A stretch of 64,000 nt of DNA from Cytobacillus horneckiae (GTDB lineage Bacteria; Bacillota; Bacilli; Bacillales; Cytobacillaceae). The notes below the pieces were generated by a model. The model was not told the origin of the DNA, made no database searches, and saw only the letters and a program-made list of their open reading frames with translations. Below are positions 17,221 to 26,985 of the stretch, in pieces (position 1 is the stretch's first letter; each line of letters starts with the position of its first letter). A program made the translations under genes and the position numbers. The DNA is taken from NCBI RefSeq assembly GCF_002835735.1, contig NZ_PISD01000008.1, positions 124,001 through 188,000 of the forward strand, in the 5' to 3' direction.

Positions 17221-19035
17221 CTACTTACCTAGTGTTGTAGAGTGAAAAATGTTTTCTTCCTCTAAAATCGATAGAACAATATTCGTTGCATAAACTCCAC
17301 CAGCGGGCTTTTTACCTTCAATATGAATAGCAAAGAAATAAGTATTATTTCCAGTTTCTACATAGCCTACAAACCATCCATTATACTTTTCCCCGTTTAC
17401 TTTTAAAGTTCCTGTTTTTCCAGATAACCGCTTGCCGTCTGTAACTTCTAGAAGTAGAGAATCTTTAACAGTTTGGATATTGGATTGCTCAAATGCGAAT
17501 TCATTATTATAGAACTTTTTTAACATTTCTACTTGTTCAACTGGAGAAATTTTTAGCGAGCCATCGAACCAATAATTAGAAATATGACCTGATAAATTTT
17601 CATTACCATAATTAATTTGCTTGTAGTAATTATTCAATTTCTCTTTGCCTATTTGTGAATCGAGATTTTGAAAATACCATGAGGCAGATATGTCCATAGC
17701 AGAGAATAAATCTAAGTCTTGATTCCATTCCTCATAAGGATATTGATTGCCATCCCAAGCCATTTGAGAATGATCCCTTGTAATAATTCCAGATTCTAAC
17801 GCAAATAATGCACTATAAATCTTATAAGTGGAACTCGGCTCGAATCTCGTGATGCTTTCTTCTTTATTGTGTATCGTATACTTCTTGTTTTTTGAATCAT
17901 ATATGACAGCACTGCCTGAAAGCTCTTCAAAAAAATGACTGTAATCTTTGTAAACAACATTTGAACTAGAAAATGCATGCGTCTCTTTATCCACTGCTAA
18001 TGCAGATATTGTTGGGATACTAATTAAGATGATAGCAAGAACTATGATAAATACGAGTGAACTTTTCATCTTAAGCTGATTTGATTCCACTTTGTAATTT
18101 ACGATTTCAACTATACGTCTTTTTACTTGTTTGAACGAGCTGCTGATTTCTGAAGCAGGTGACAAAAAGGTAGATGATCGTTTTGATGGCAAAGCAAATT
18201 TTAAGATAACCTCACCATATTTGATTTGCGCTTGCTCGTCTAACGTTTTGATAACGGCATAATCGCATGAAATCTCCATTTCAGTTTTCATCTCTCTTAA
18301 CAAATACCAAACGAGAGGATTGAACCAATACACAATTCTAGATAAGCACATTAGATAATTGAATAGAATATCTCTGCGTTTACAATGGTGCAGCTCGTGG
18401 AGCAAAACGAACTTCATTTCATCACTTGAAAGAGTGGAAATATTTTTCGGTATGACAATATATGGACGAATAAGCCCGAAAGTAATCGGCGATGTCACGA
18501 ATGAAGAATAGCCAAATATAATCTTCTTTTGAATATGAATTTCTTCTTTACATGTATAAAAAAGGGTAGATAATTCTTTGTTTTTCACTTCTTGTACGCT
18601 TTTACGAATTTTATAGATTCTTAAATTGCTATATAAAGTAGCCGAAAGCATAACAATTATTCCTAATATCCAAACAATAAAAAAGACAGTATTCATTGGA
18701 CCAAGTGGAGATTGTTCAATCGACATCGTAAAGTCTTGTAGCCAATTTGCATTTTGATCAATTGTGCCAGCAGCATTGCCTGTTGAATTGATATTAGCTA
18801 GCTTTGGATAATCTATTCCGAAGTTTACCATCCAGTCAAATAAAGAATTTATTTTTAAAGATTGAAAGGGAATAAACGGAACAATCAATGTGACAAGTGC
18901 AATTAAACTGATATGAAATTGTGCATTTACAGTTGTTTGCGCTCTTAATAATTTTTTAATCAATATGATGATAGAAAATACCAAGGATAAAATGAGATTA
19001 CTAATAAAAAAAACAGTAAAGAAAGAACTGCCCAT
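17221..19035 (-). CDS. blaR1: BlaR1 beta-lactam sensor/metalloprotease, 604 aa
   Basis: The N-terminal membrane part carries the M56 zinc protease motif H213-E-L-H-H217, and a third ligand region MEISCDYAV follows. After a further membrane span (about 326-346) comes the extracellular penicillin sensor with the acylated serine in S402-T-Y-K405 and a KTGT near residue 548. Binding of beta-lactam outside activates the cytoplasmic protease, which leads to loss of the BlaI repressor. The stop of blaI and the start of blaR1 are separated by one base, the usual blaI-blaR1 operon. Confidence 0.96.
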   Translation of the reverse strand: MGSSFFTVFFISNLILSLVFSIIILIKKLLRAQTTVNAQFHISLIALVTLIVPFIPFQSLKINSLFDWMVNFGIDYPKLANINSTGNAAGTIDQNANWLQDFTMSIEQSPLGPMNTVFFIVWILGIIVMLSATLYSNLRIYKIRKSVQEVKNKELSTLFYTCKEEIHIQKKIIFGYSSFVTSPITFGLIRPYIVIPKNISTLSSDEMKFVLLHELHHCKRRDILFNYLMCLSRIVYWFNPLVWYLLREMKTEMEISCDYAVIKTLDEQAQIKYGEVILKFALPSKRSSTFLSPASEISSSFKQVKRRIVEIVNYKVESNQLKMKSSLVFIIVLAIILISIPTISALAVDKETHAFSSSNVVYKDYSHFFEELSGSAVIYDSKNKKYTIHNKEESITRFEPSSTYKIYSALFALESGIITRDHSQMAWDGNQYPYEEWNQDLDLFSAMDISASWYFQNLDSQIGKEKLNNYYKQINYGNENLSGHISNYWFDGSLKISPVEQVEMLKKFYNNEFAFEQSNIQTVKDSLLLEVTDGKRLSGKTGTLKVNGEKYNGWFVGYVETGNNTYFFAIHIEGKKPAGGVYATNIVLSILEEENIFHSTTLGK

Positions 19036-19036
19036 A

Positions 19037-19432
19037 TTATTCCTTCTTTCTATTCTTGCGTTCTTCTAATATTTGATGCAACTCATCAATTTCATCATCT
19101 GATAGCTTATCTTTTTCCAAAAAGTTTAATACCATCGAGTTGAGCGTGCCATTATAAAAACGATTTAAAAAACTACGGCTTTCAACTTCAATGTAGTCAC
19201 TTTCAGCTACATTCGGTGTGTAGACAAACACACGGCCTTCCTTGCCATGATTCAGCGCACCTTTTTTTATAAGCCGTAACAACATAGTTTGAATCGTTTT
19301 CGGACTCCAATCACTTGTTTTGGATAACTTTTCAATGACCTCATTTGTATTTATTTGCGGATGTTTCCAAACTATTTTCATTACTTCTAATTCTGCCTCT
19401 GAGATTTGAGGTAATTTTTCCATCTTAACCAT
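19037..19432 (-). CDS. blaI: BlaI/MecI-type repressor, 131 aa
   Basis: The winged helix begins with QISEAELEVMKIVWKHP and includes WSPKTIQTMLLRLIKKGAL, typical for BlaI/MecI. The C-terminal helices (FLEKDKLSDDEIDELHQIL) form the dimerisation part. It is first of the blaI-blaR1 operon and likely autoregulated by the dyad at 19442-19453. Confidence 0.95.
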   Translation of the reverse strand: MVKMEKLPQISEAELEVMKIVWKHPQINTNEVIEKLSKTSDWSPKTIQTMLLRLIKKGALNHGKEGRVFVYTPNVAESDYIEVESRSFLNRFYNGTLNSMVLNFLEKDKLSDDEIDELHQILEERKNRKKE

Positions 19433-19441
19433 CCTTTAAAC

Positions 19442-19453
19442 TTACGATTGTAA
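19442..19453. promoter_or_regulatory. BlaI-type operator at blaI
   Basis: TTACGATTGTAA lies just downstream of the blaI -10 box, between the probable transcription start and the blaI start codon. Confidence 0.75.
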
Positions 19454-19460
19454 TATTATA

Positions 19461-19489
19461 ATTATATGGTTCATATGTTTATTAGTCAA
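19461..19489 (-). promoter_or_regulatory. blaI-blaR1 promoter
   Basis: On the minus strand, TTGACT (19489-19484) and TATAAT (19466-19461) are separated by exactly 17 bases, a near-consensus vegetative promoter. Confidence 0.8.
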
Positions 19490-19516
19490 ATTACCCTTAC
19501 AATTTAATAATAAGTC

Positions 19517-19544
19517 TTGCAATTAAATCTTACATGTGTAATAC
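19517..19544 (+). promoter_or_regulatory. Promoter for the MecA-like PBP and beta-lactamase genes
   Basis: TTGCAA (19517-19522) and TAATAC (19539-19544) are 16 bases apart. As at 14250, the -10 box overlaps a BlaI-type dyad. Confidence 0.65.
19530..19541. promoter_or_regulatory. BlaI-type operator at the -10 of the PBP gene
   Basis: TTACATGTGTAA, preceded by AATC and followed by TACTTTT, matches the BlaI operator consensus. Confidence 0.8.
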
Positions 19545-19553
19545 TTTTAAAAA

Positions 19554-19565
19554 CTACAACTGTAA
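19554..19565. promoter_or_regulatory. Second BlaI-type operator before the PBP gene
   Basis: CTACAACTGTAA keeps the TACAnnTGTA core and lies in the 5' untranslated region, 28 bases before the start codon. Confidence 0.7.
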
Positions 19566-19592
19566 TATTTGTTTTTTTTAGGAGGTTACTTA

Positions 19593-21602
19593 ATGAATAA
19601 AAATAAACCGTTTATGCTCATCGTAATGATGCTGGCATTTTGTTTCATATTGCTATCCGGGTGTTCACAAGAAAATAAACAAGAAGAGGTTTTTAGACTG
19701 TTTTCTGAAAATCTATCGAAACAAGATTATGCCAATCTATATTCTATCTTATCTAAGGAATCAACAGAGTATATATCAGAGGAAGAGTTTGTAACAAGAT
19801 ACAATAATATATACTCTGGCATCCAAGCGAATAGTATAAACATAAAAAAAAATAAACCGGCAAATGAAAAGGATGTGATTCCATTCTCAATAGAAATGGA
19901 AACAGTGGCAGGTAAGGTGGATGTAACAGATTATCAGCTAAAGTTAGTAAAGGAAAAGGGAGAATGGAAAATCCAATGGAACGACAGCTTGATTTTTCCG
20001 AATATGCAAAGGGGGGACAAGATTAGAGTAAAGATTAGTCAAGCAAAAAGAGGAAGTATTCTAGATAGAAATGGCAACCCGCTTGCAAAAGATGGAGAAA
20101 TCAAAACGGTCGGAATAAACCCGTCCATCTTCGACAAAAACGATCGCGAAAAGAAAATAAAACAATTGGCAGCGATATTAGAAATAAGTGAAGAAGAGAT
20201 TACGAAGAAATTAGATGAGAACACAAATCCAGATTATTTCGTTCCAATTGTCGATATACTGCCTGATAATGAAAAACTAAAAAGGGTGGAAGAAATAAGG
20301 GAAGATGGAATTTTTATATACAATAAACCTTCAAGGATATATAAGAATCATGAAGGCTTCGGCAGGCTTCTCGGACACGTAGGCAGCATTAATGCCGAGG
20401 AATTGGAAAAGCACAAGGAAACCGGATATAGTGCTTCCTCACTTATTGGAAAAGCAGGTCTTGAACAAGTATATGAAGATACATTACGCGGAAGTGATGG
20501 AGCCGAGATTTTTATTGAAAGAGACGAGGAAAAGGTTAAAACAATTGCAAAAAAAGAACCGAAAAACGGTCAAGATATTCGGTTGACAATTGACTCTGAA
20601 TTACAAGCTAAAATTTATGATGAAATGAATCGAGAAAAAGGATCTGCAGCAGCTGTTGATCCAAAAACTGGAGAAGTTCTCGCTCTTGTTAGTTCACCTT
20701 CCTATAATTCTAACCGTTACACAACATATGTAACGAGAGAAGAACAAAAATTGCGTGAAGAAAATGATTTTGCTGATGAAGAAAATAGGTTTAGTAAACT
20801 TTACTCTCCAGGTTCTGTCTTTAAATTAATTACTTCAGCTATTGGACTTGAAAAAGGAATAATTGATCCAGAAAAGCAAATTCAAATGAATGGCCGTTCA
20901 TGGCAAAAAGATCGTTCTTGGGGGAATTATAGTATTACAAGGGTGAATCATCAATCATCCGTTAATCTTAAAGATGCAGTGAAATACTCGGATAATATTT
21001 ATTTTGCTATGAGTGCGCTGGATATGGGAAGTGAGGATTTCATTGCAGGGGCAAAACAATTTGGAATTGGCGAAGAATTAAAAATTGGCTATCCATTAAC
21101 CACAAGCCAAATCTCAAATGATGGCAGCTTGAACAGTGAAATTCTCCTTGCTGATTCAGGATATGGACAAGGCGAAATAATGGTTACTTCATTAAATATG
21201 GCTCTGGCGTATAGTAGTTTATCAAATAATGGAAGTATTATGACGCCTACACTTGTTCAAACAAATAATCAAAATGCGGCGGTTTGGAAAGAGGGTGTGA
21301 TTTCACCTGAGCATCTGTCTACATTGAATAATGCATTTACTGCTGTCATTCATGAAGAAGGGGGCACCGCAAGCAATTCTAAAATCTTTGGCGTACTATT
21401 AGCTGGTAAAACAGGCACAGCAGAAATAAAAGTATCCAAAGATGATCATGCCGGAAGTGAAAATGGCTGGTTCGTTGCAACAGATTTAGAGACTTCAAAA
21501 ATATCACTTGCAATCGTGCTAGAGGATGTAAAAGAGAAAGGAGGAAGCCGAGCTGCTATACCTATTGGCAAAAATACATTGTCAGCCTACATGCAAAGAT
21601 GA
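19593..21602 (+). CDS. pbpC: MecA/PbpC-like penicillin-binding lipoprotein, 669 aa
   Basis: The start at 19593 is preceded by TAGGAGGT. A lipobox gives C24. Residues about 28-140 resemble the NTF2-like MecA_N domain (EEVFRLFSENLSKQDY), followed by the PBP dimer domain (RGSILDRNGNPLAKDG). The transpeptidase domain has S408-V-F-K411, S466-D-N468 and K606-T-G-T. Length and motif positions are close to staphylococcal PBP2a and Bacillus PbpC (PBP3). Location next to blaI-blaR1 behind two BlaI-type operators suggests beta-lactam-inducible expression. Low affinity for beta-lactams is inferred, not shown. Confidence 0.92.
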   Translation: MNKNKPFMLIVMMLAFCFILLSGCSQENKQEEVFRLFSENLSKQDYANLYSILSKESTEYISEEEFVTRYNNIYSGIQANSINIKKNKPANEKDVIPFSIEMETVAGKVDVTDYQLKLVKEKGEWKIQWNDSLIFPNMQRGDKIRVKISQAKRGSILDRNGNPLAKDGEIKTVGINPSIFDKNDREKKIKQLAAILEISEEEITKKLDENTNPDYFVPIVDILPDNEKLKRVEEIREDGIFIYNKPSRIYKNHEGFGRLLGHVGSINAEELEKHKETGYSASSLIGKAGLEQVYEDTLRGSDGAEIFIERDEEKVKTIAKKEPKNGQDIRLTIDSELQAKIYDEMNREKGSAAAVDPKTGEVLALVSSPSYNSNRYTTYVTREEQKLREENDFADEENRFSKLYSPGSVFKLITSAIGLEKGIIDPEKQIQMNGRSWQKDRSWGNYSITRVNHQSSVNLKDAVKYSDNIYFAMSALDMGSEDFIAGAKQFGIGEELKIGYPLTTSQISNDGSLNSEILLADSGYGQGEIMVTSLNMALAYSSLSNNGSIMTPTLVQTNNQNAAVWKEGVISPEHLSTLNNAFTAVIHEEGGTASNSKIFGVLLAGKTGTAEIKVSKDDHAGSENGWFVATDLETSKISLAIVLEDVKEKGGSRAAIPIGKNTLSAYMQR

Positions 21603-21656
21603 GAAATGGTAAATCGAAAATATATTAACTAAAAAAAGATGAATGGAGATAAATAT

Positions 21657-22583
21657 ATGATGAAATTATTAAACACAAATTCTATGATTAAAAAGACGAA
21701 AAAGGTTGTCCCTTTACTGCTTCTTTCATGTTTAGCGCTAGTAGGCTGCTCTGAAGATAAGGCTGATACTGCTGAGGTGAAGCCGAAACAGGAAGGCGGC
21801 GTAATTGCAGAAAAATTTGGCAAACTGGAAGAGGAATTCGATGCTAGACTTGGCGTCTTTGCGTTGGATACTGGCACGAATCAAACGGTGGAATATCGAT
21901 CAGATGACCGTTTTGCCTATGCCTCTACCCATAAAGCTTTAGCAGTTGGTGCACTCTTACAGCAAAAGTCTATTGAGGAACTTAACGAAAGAATTACCTA
22001 TAATCATGATGACCTAGTTGAGTACAGTCCGATCACAGAGAAAAATATTGATAAAGGCATGACGCTAAAAGAGCTTTCAGATGCTTCTATCCGGTATAGT
22101 GACAATACAGCGGCTAACCTTATACTTAAAGAACTTGGCGGACCTGATGGTTTTAAAAAATCGCTCAGAGAGATTGGGGATGCGGTGACAAATCCTGAAA
22201 GATTTGAGCCAGAGCTAAATGATGTAAAGCCAGGAGAAATTCAGGATACTAGCACACCGAAAGCAATGGCTGAAAGTCTAAAGGCATACGTCATTGAAGA
22301 CACACTTCCAGAAGAAAAACGTGCTATTTTAACAGATTGGCTTAAGAGAAACACAACTGGAGATGCTTTAATTCGTGCCGGCGTTCCGAAAGGATGGGAA
22401 GTTGGCGATAAAACTGGGGCGGCATCATATGGAACACGAAATGACATTGCTGTGATTTGGCCGCCGAAAGGAGAACCAATTGTACTTGCCATACTTTCCA
22501 GCCGTGATAAAAAGGATGCTGAGACGGACGATAAATTGATAGCGGAGGCTACGAAGGAAGTCATCAATATCCTTGAAAAATAA
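21657..22583 (+). CDS. Class A beta-lactamase, lipoprotein form, 308 aa
   Basis: Start ATG at 21657 has TGGAGA 7 bases upstream. The signal has lipobox LVGC. Class A motifs are all present: S90-T-H-K (Ambler S70xxK73), YSDN, FEPELND (Glu166 box) and DKTGA. It is a membrane-anchored penicillinase of the Bacillus type. It lies 54 bases after the MecA-like PBP with no promoter or BlaI dyad of its own visible, so it is probably cotranscribed. Confidence 0.95.
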   Translation: MMKLLNTNSMIKKTKKVVPLLLLSCLALVGCSEDKADTAEVKPKQEGGVIAEKFGKLEEEFDARLGVFALDTGTNQTVEYRSDDRFAYASTHKALAVGALLQQKSIEELNERITYNHDDLVEYSPITEKNIDKGMTLKELSDASIRYSDNTAANLILKELGGPDGFKKSLREIGDAVTNPERFEPELNDVKPGEIQDTSTPKAMAESLKAYVIEDTLPEEKRAILTDWLKRNTTGDALIRAGVPKGWEVGDKTGAASYGTRNDIAVIWPPKGEPIVLAILSSRDKKDAETDDKLIAEATKEVINILEK

Positions 22584-22682
22584 TGGCGGATTCAACAAGA
22601 TCATTTATTTTTGAAAAAAGGATAAAAGAATGATGCAATAACAATTCGTCAGCAGTAGCTTTCAAGTAAAAAAACAATTGAA

Positions 22683-22727
22683 AATGCCTGGCTCAAGTCT
22701 TTGCGTTATAGAGCCAGGCATTTTTTT
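22683..22727 (+). terminator. Terminator after the beta-lactamase gene
   Basis: AATGCCTGGCTC (22683-22694) pairs perfectly with 22711-22722 and is followed by seven Ts. Confidence 0.92.
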
Positions 22728-22772
22728 GATGAGTCTTATAAGGTTACTTAACAAAAACACTCTACTCTTTTA

Positions 22773-23435
22773 TTAATCTAAAATAATCGTATTTTCTTTA
22801 ATTTTTTCAATAATTTTTTCAGCTACTGCACGTGGTGATCTTAATCTGGATTTATCCTTAACATGGTCGCTGCTTTCCCAGAAAGGAGTATCCATGCCGC
22901 CCATATATACGGCTTTAATTGAAATTCCTGAACCTTCATACTCTTTTTGAAGGCTCTCGGTAAGTCCTCTTTGCGCAAATTTGCTAGCTGAATAACCCGT
23001 CTCATGCTTCTTTCCTTTTAAACCGGCAGTTGAGATAATATTCATAATGAATCCCTCGTTTTCCTCTTTTAATAGAGGAAGAGCACCCTGACACATATTT
23101 ATAGTGCCATACAAGTTTGTTTGAAGCATATCTTCAAGCTGTGTCGTCGTTAAGTTCTCAAATGGACCAAAATGGCCAACCCCTGCATTGTTAATTAAAC
23201 CGTATAGGGTAGATTGCTGTATATTTTTCATAAACGATTGCACACTTTCCTGACTTCTTACATCAACCTCGAATGAAGTGGCACTCTTGCCATGTTCATT
23301 TATTGCCGCTTCAACCTTTTGTAAATTCCTTAATGATCTTCCAGCTAAAATAATGTGATATCCTTGATTCGCAAATCCAATGGCAAGCTCTTTGCCTAAC
23401 CCAGTGCCTGCACCGGTAACAATAATAGATTTCAT
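22773..23435 (-). CDS. Short-chain dehydrogenase/reductase, 220 aa
   Basis: Rossmann motif TGAGTGLG near residue 7, NNAG near residue 87 and the catalytic YSASK near residue 147, with a Ser in IISTAG, make a complete classical SDR. It is shorter than usual at the C-terminus. It stands alone between the beta-lactam locus and a long intergenic region, so no substrate can be inferred. Confidence 0.88.
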   Translation of the reverse strand: MKSIIVTGAGTGLGKELAIGFANQGYHIILAGRSLRNLQKVEAAINEHGKSATSFEVDVRSQESVQSFMKNIQQSTLYGLINNAGVGHFGPFENLTTTQLEDMLQTNLYGTINMCQGALPLLKEENEGFIMNIISTAGLKGKKHETGYSASKFAQRGLTESLQKEYEGSGISIKAVYMGGMDTPFWESSDHVKDKSRLRSPRAVAEKIIEKIKENTIILD

Positions 23436-24207
23436 GTTTAATCTCCTTCGCTTTTGTTCTAATGTATCATACTTGTTTTTTAGAAGGGATGGAAATGCTT
23501 TTTTAAAAAGGCATCTTCAGTTCATTATTTCAGGGAAATAAGCATTTGTTTTAACGATTATTATAGGGGAGAAAGAGAGTCAATGTTAAATAATTATATG
23601 GCAGTTTGTGCTGATTCTTAGCGATATAATAGATTGGACATTGAAGCTTTAGGAAAGTCGTTTAAAAAGTGAATGACAGTACAAAAGACTAAAGCACGAC
23701 ATAAGGAAACTAGAAAAGATGGCAGAGTATGAGGATAGTGTGGCAAGTTGCTGCACCTTCCTGTTGATTATTTGATAAGTTTACATCTAATGCATAGAGA
23801 GTTTCAACGATGATGTACAACTTTCAAAACTCAAAGAAAAAGGCCGGTTTCAAACTATTGTCATCTTTTCCATTCAAGTAGGTTCCCAATGTATATTATG
23901 CGTGATTGTAGATGTCTAGTAATCAGAAGGGATTTTTATTATGGAGTCTAATTGAATGTAAATGGAATTTCTATTAACCAAAAGTTCATTCGATTCTAGA
24001 TGTCATCAGAAACACTAATTAGCTTTATAATACATATTTGAATATCATTTATATCCTGACTTGTACATCTATCTTAAAAACTAAAGTACCAATTGGAGGG
24101 TTTTACTCGGGTTACATACCATAACAAACATATGAAGTTCAATTCAACTATTTGTACAGTGAAGATTCTTGGTTTTTATATTGGGAAAAAATGCAGTCTT
24201 CTTTCTT
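23436..24207. other. 772-bp intergenic region
   Basis: AT-rich with many stop codons in all frames. Short coding-like stretches near 23670-23730 do not extend. I see no clear gene, repeat or RNA structure; it may contain decayed coding sequence. Confidence 0.4.
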
Positions 24208-24750
24208 TTAAGAATAAATCGTTATTCCAACAAATCCCGAAAGTAAAATAACTAAAAAGGGATGCCAACGTAATTTCCAAAGGGATAGTAATGATAAGGA
24301 GAAAACAATGAACAAACTTAACGAATGCCAAGAAAAATATAAACTTATCATATTATTCGTAATTGCAAATTTTAATGCCGCATAGATGATCAAGCTTGTA
24401 ACAATGGGTCTTAACCCATAAAAAATTGATTTTGTAATAGAATAATGATTTATCTTTTGGAAAAAAGCGGCGATAATAAGGACGAGAATAAAAGATGGAA
24501 GTGAGATTCCTAAGGCAGATATAACTGCACCTATGATCCCAGATACAGAATGTCCAACTAAAATGGCACTGTTTGTAGCAATTGGTCCTGGAGACATGCC
24601 TGAAATTCCAATAATATCAATAAACTGCTGCGCTGTTATCCATTCGTGTTTTATTGCCTCAGCTTCAATTATAGGGATGATAGCGTACCCTCCACCAAAT
24701 GAAACGAATCCAATAATAACAAACGTTTTAAATAATTGTATTAATATCAT
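24208..24750 (-). CDS. chrA: Chromate transporter subunit (short CHR), 180 aa
   Basis: The FVSFGGGYAIIPIIE start, QFIDIIGISGMSPGPIATN and GHSVSGIIGA segments are the conserved CHR-domain motifs, with about five membrane spans. Short CHR proteins work as pairs to export chromate. Its partner lies 4 bases upstream. Confidence 0.9.
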   Translation of the reverse strand: MILIQLFKTFVIIGFVSFGGGYAIIPIIEAEAIKHEWITAQQFIDIIGISGMSPGPIATNSAILVGHSVSGIIGAVISALGISLPSFILVLIIAAFFQKINHYSITKSIFYGLRPIVTSLIIYAALKFAITNNMISLYFSWHSLSLFIVFSLSLLSLWKLRWHPFLVILLSGFVGITIYS

Positions 24751-24754
24751 GGTG

Positions 24755-25393
24755 TCAACCCCCTTTTTCTAACGGTTCTACACTTAATGAACAATCTTTA
24801 CTTCCACCATCAGCTTCCTTATGTTGTCTGTCTAATATAGTGAAATAGCCTAATTTTCTTTTAATCCAAACGATGATAACCCCCATGAGCATACCGATTA
24901 ATATAACAAAAATAGGATGAATAAAGAAAAGAATAGGGACTCCGGCAACTACAATACATAGTGTAGATTTATCAAAAATAGCTGTTTTTCCAATCTTCTT
25001 TGCCGCGTATACAATTAATGCTAATATGGTTGTACGAACCGATGTAAATGCCGCCTCAACCATTGGATGATCTTTGATTAACATGTAGAGCATTCCTAAT
25101 GAAAGAACAATAATAAAAGTTGGGAGTAAAATTCCAAGCATAGCTGCAATTGAGCCTTTTACTCCACTTATACGATGTCCAATAAATATAGAGGCATTTA
25201 AGGCAATGGCTCCCGGAACGGATTGGGCTAACGCAAAAATATCTGTCACATCATCGATTTTTAACCATTCCCTCTTTTCTACTATTTCTTTCTCAATAAG
25301 CGGAATCATCGCATATCCCCCGCCAAATGTAACCGGTCCAATTTTAAAAAATGTCCAAAAGATTTGAAAAAGCATTTTCAATTGATCATTCAT
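24755..25393 (-). CDS. chrA: Chromate transporter subunit (short CHR), 212 aa
   Basis: FFKIGPVTFGGGYAMIPLIE, DIFALAQSVPGAIALN and GHRISGVKG are the CHR motifs, matching the paired downstream gene. The C-terminal tail is longer and hydrophilic. Together the two genes form a heteromeric short-chain chromate transporter, divergent from a LysR regulator. Confidence 0.9.
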   Translation of the reverse strand: MNDQLKMLFQIFWTFFKIGPVTFGGGYAMIPLIEKEIVEKREWLKIDDVTDIFALAQSVPGAIALNASIFIGHRISGVKGSIAAMLGILLPTFIIVLSLGMLYMLIKDHPMVEAAFTSVRTTILALIVYAAKKIGKTAIFDKSTLCIVVAGVPILFFIHPIFVILIGMLMGVIIVWIKRKLGYFTILDRQHKEADGGSKDCSLSVEPLEKGG

Positions 25394-25552
25394 ATATTTC
25401 TCCTTCCTCGTGAATTATAAAAATTCTCCTTCTTCTAAGTTACCAAGTGGATGAAGATAGGTAAATTTCAATAAATGCATAGCATATAACAAATTGTTAT
25501 ACATTGACATGTTAAAATGGATTAAATTAAGAAAGGATAGGGGGAGCCATAT

Positions 25553-26440
25553 TTGAATATAGAAAGTTTGAAGTTATTTTGTTTAGTGGTAGATGAAGGA
25601 AGTATCAGTCAAGCAGCACGATTAAGCTTTGTTTCACAACCGGCAGTGACAAGACAAATAAACCAATTAGAAAACTTTTATGGCACCTTATTATTTGATC
25701 GTACCAATGGGAAAATGATTGTAACAGAGATAGGGAAAATTCTCTATCCCTTCGCAAAAGCGATCATCCATGACTTTGAACGATCAAAAGAAGTGATTTT
25801 ACTTCAGCAAGGTGAATATCATTTAAATCTTCGTATCGGTGCATCCTTTACAATTGGAGAGTTCCTATTGCCTTCCTTATTGGGGAAATTTAAAAAACAA
25901 AGACCAGAAATAAAAGTTACATTAACAATTAAAAATACACCAGGGGTTTTGTTAGATTTATCTAATGACGTAATAGATTTGGCACTTGTAGAAGGGTTTG
26001 TTGAAACTAATCATCTCCTTGTAAAGAAGTTTGCAGAAGATGAATTAGTACTTGTTTGCCCTCCTGACCATAAATGGAGGAATCGACAGGACGTACCGAT
26101 TGATGAGTTAGTGAATGAACGGATGATTTGGAGAGAATCCATTTCAGGCACACGCCATATTGTTGAAAGTATTTTAAAAGAATACGGAGTGCTGGATAGA
26201 ACAATCAATTACATGGAGATCGGGAGCACTCAAGCAATAAAGAGCGCGGTCGAAGCTGGGCTCGGAATTAGCATCCTTCCTAAATTAGCTGTTGCAAGGG
26301 AAGTAGAACAAGGTCAATTAATAAAGGTCAATATAACAAAAATAGATTTAACAAGAAATTTGTGGATGGTACAAAAACCTCAAAGATTTAACAGAAAGGG
26401 CTTATCAGACTTTGTGAAATTTGTAAAGAGTAGTATTTGA
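25553..26440 (+). CDS. LysR-family regulator, 295 aa
   Basis: A TTG start follows AGGGGGAG. The N-terminal HTH (LVVDEGSISQAARLSFVSQPAVTRQINQLE, split here by domain order only) is followed by a substrate-binding-type effector domain. It is divergent from the chr pair across 159 bases and probably controls it. It is clearly less related to the two LysR genes in the catabolic cluster than those are to each other. Confidence 0.92.
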   Translation: MNIESLKLFCLVVDEGSISQAARLSFVSQPAVTRQINQLENFYGTLLFDRTNGKMIVTEIGKILYPFAKAIIHDFERSKEVILLQQGEYHLNLRIGASFTIGEFLLPSLLGKFKKQRPEIKVTLTIKNTPGVLLDLSNDVIDLALVEGFVETNHLLVKKFAEDELVLVCPPDHKWRNRQDVPIDELVNERMIWRESISGTRHIVESILKEYGVLDRTINYMEIGSTQAIKSAVEAGLGISILPKLAVAREVEQGQLIKVNITKIDLTRNLWMVQKPQRFNRKGLSDFVKFVKSSI

Positions 26441-26596
26441 TAAGGGTAAGGAAGAGTGAAGTTTGATTAAATCTTGGAGGAATATATTTTTAAGTTAGAA
26501 GTAGCCTATCGAGATTTAACTGACTAGGAAAAATAGAAAATAATTCAAAGGCTTTCAAATTTTTATTTATATAAATTAAGAGACAAATAGTTAGAG

Positions 26597-26622
26597 CGAT
26601 TCTCACCGGAGGATCGTTTTTG
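26597..26622 (+). terminator. Probable terminator after the LysR gene
   Basis: CGATTCTC and GAGGATCG form an 8-bp stem (one G-U pair) with loop ACCG and a T-rich tail. Confidence 0.65.
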
Positions 26623-26685
26623 TTATTTTTTAATAAAGTGTAAATTAACCAATTTTATAACTATTCTTGCTCATGACTAGCTCAT

Positions 26686-26770
26686 AATATTTACTTAACT
26701 TACCTTTAAATATTTATCCTTTATAAAATTCAACTATAAAATTATTATAAATTTAATATTCTTTCTATTT
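26686..26770 (+). promoter_or_regulatory. Upstream module copy E1
   Basis: TTACTTAACTTACC and an A/T-rich TTTATCCTTTATAAAA segment, followed by ATTATTATAAA and the spaced pair ATATTC-N10-GGATAT, align with the module seen before seven other units in this cluster. It precedes a decayed thiolase 5' end. Confidence 0.6.
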
Positions 26771-26817
26771 TGGATATTGATGATTTATCATACTGTACAA
26801 AAAAGAGGGTGTTTGCT

Positions 26818-26985
26818 TTGGGAAAAAAGTTTAAGTGGTCGCTGTAAGTATGATTCCGGTTTAAAAGCCTTTATACAGAAGAACTTTATGAAGGGATGAC
26901 AGCTAAAGTAGTAATGATACATTGAAAGTTTGGGAATTGATTACTGAAGATTACAAGTGTATGTATTAGTTAAAAACAGTTCTGT
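26818..26985 (+). pseudogene. Decayed 5' end of an SCP-x-type thiolase gene
   Basis: Starting at TTGGGAAAAAAG, the DNA follows the thiolase genes at 42839 and 49688 (TATGATTCCGGTTTA, GATGACAGCTAAAG, GGGAATTGATTACTGAAG) with multiple indels and stops. It has the same start codon context and the same upstream module. After about 26985 similarity fades. It is a remnant, not a functional gene. Confidence 0.65.

Noticed and set aside
23436-24207. Mobile-element remnant in the long gap
   Set aside because: No terminal inverted repeats, transposase motif or target duplication could be seen.
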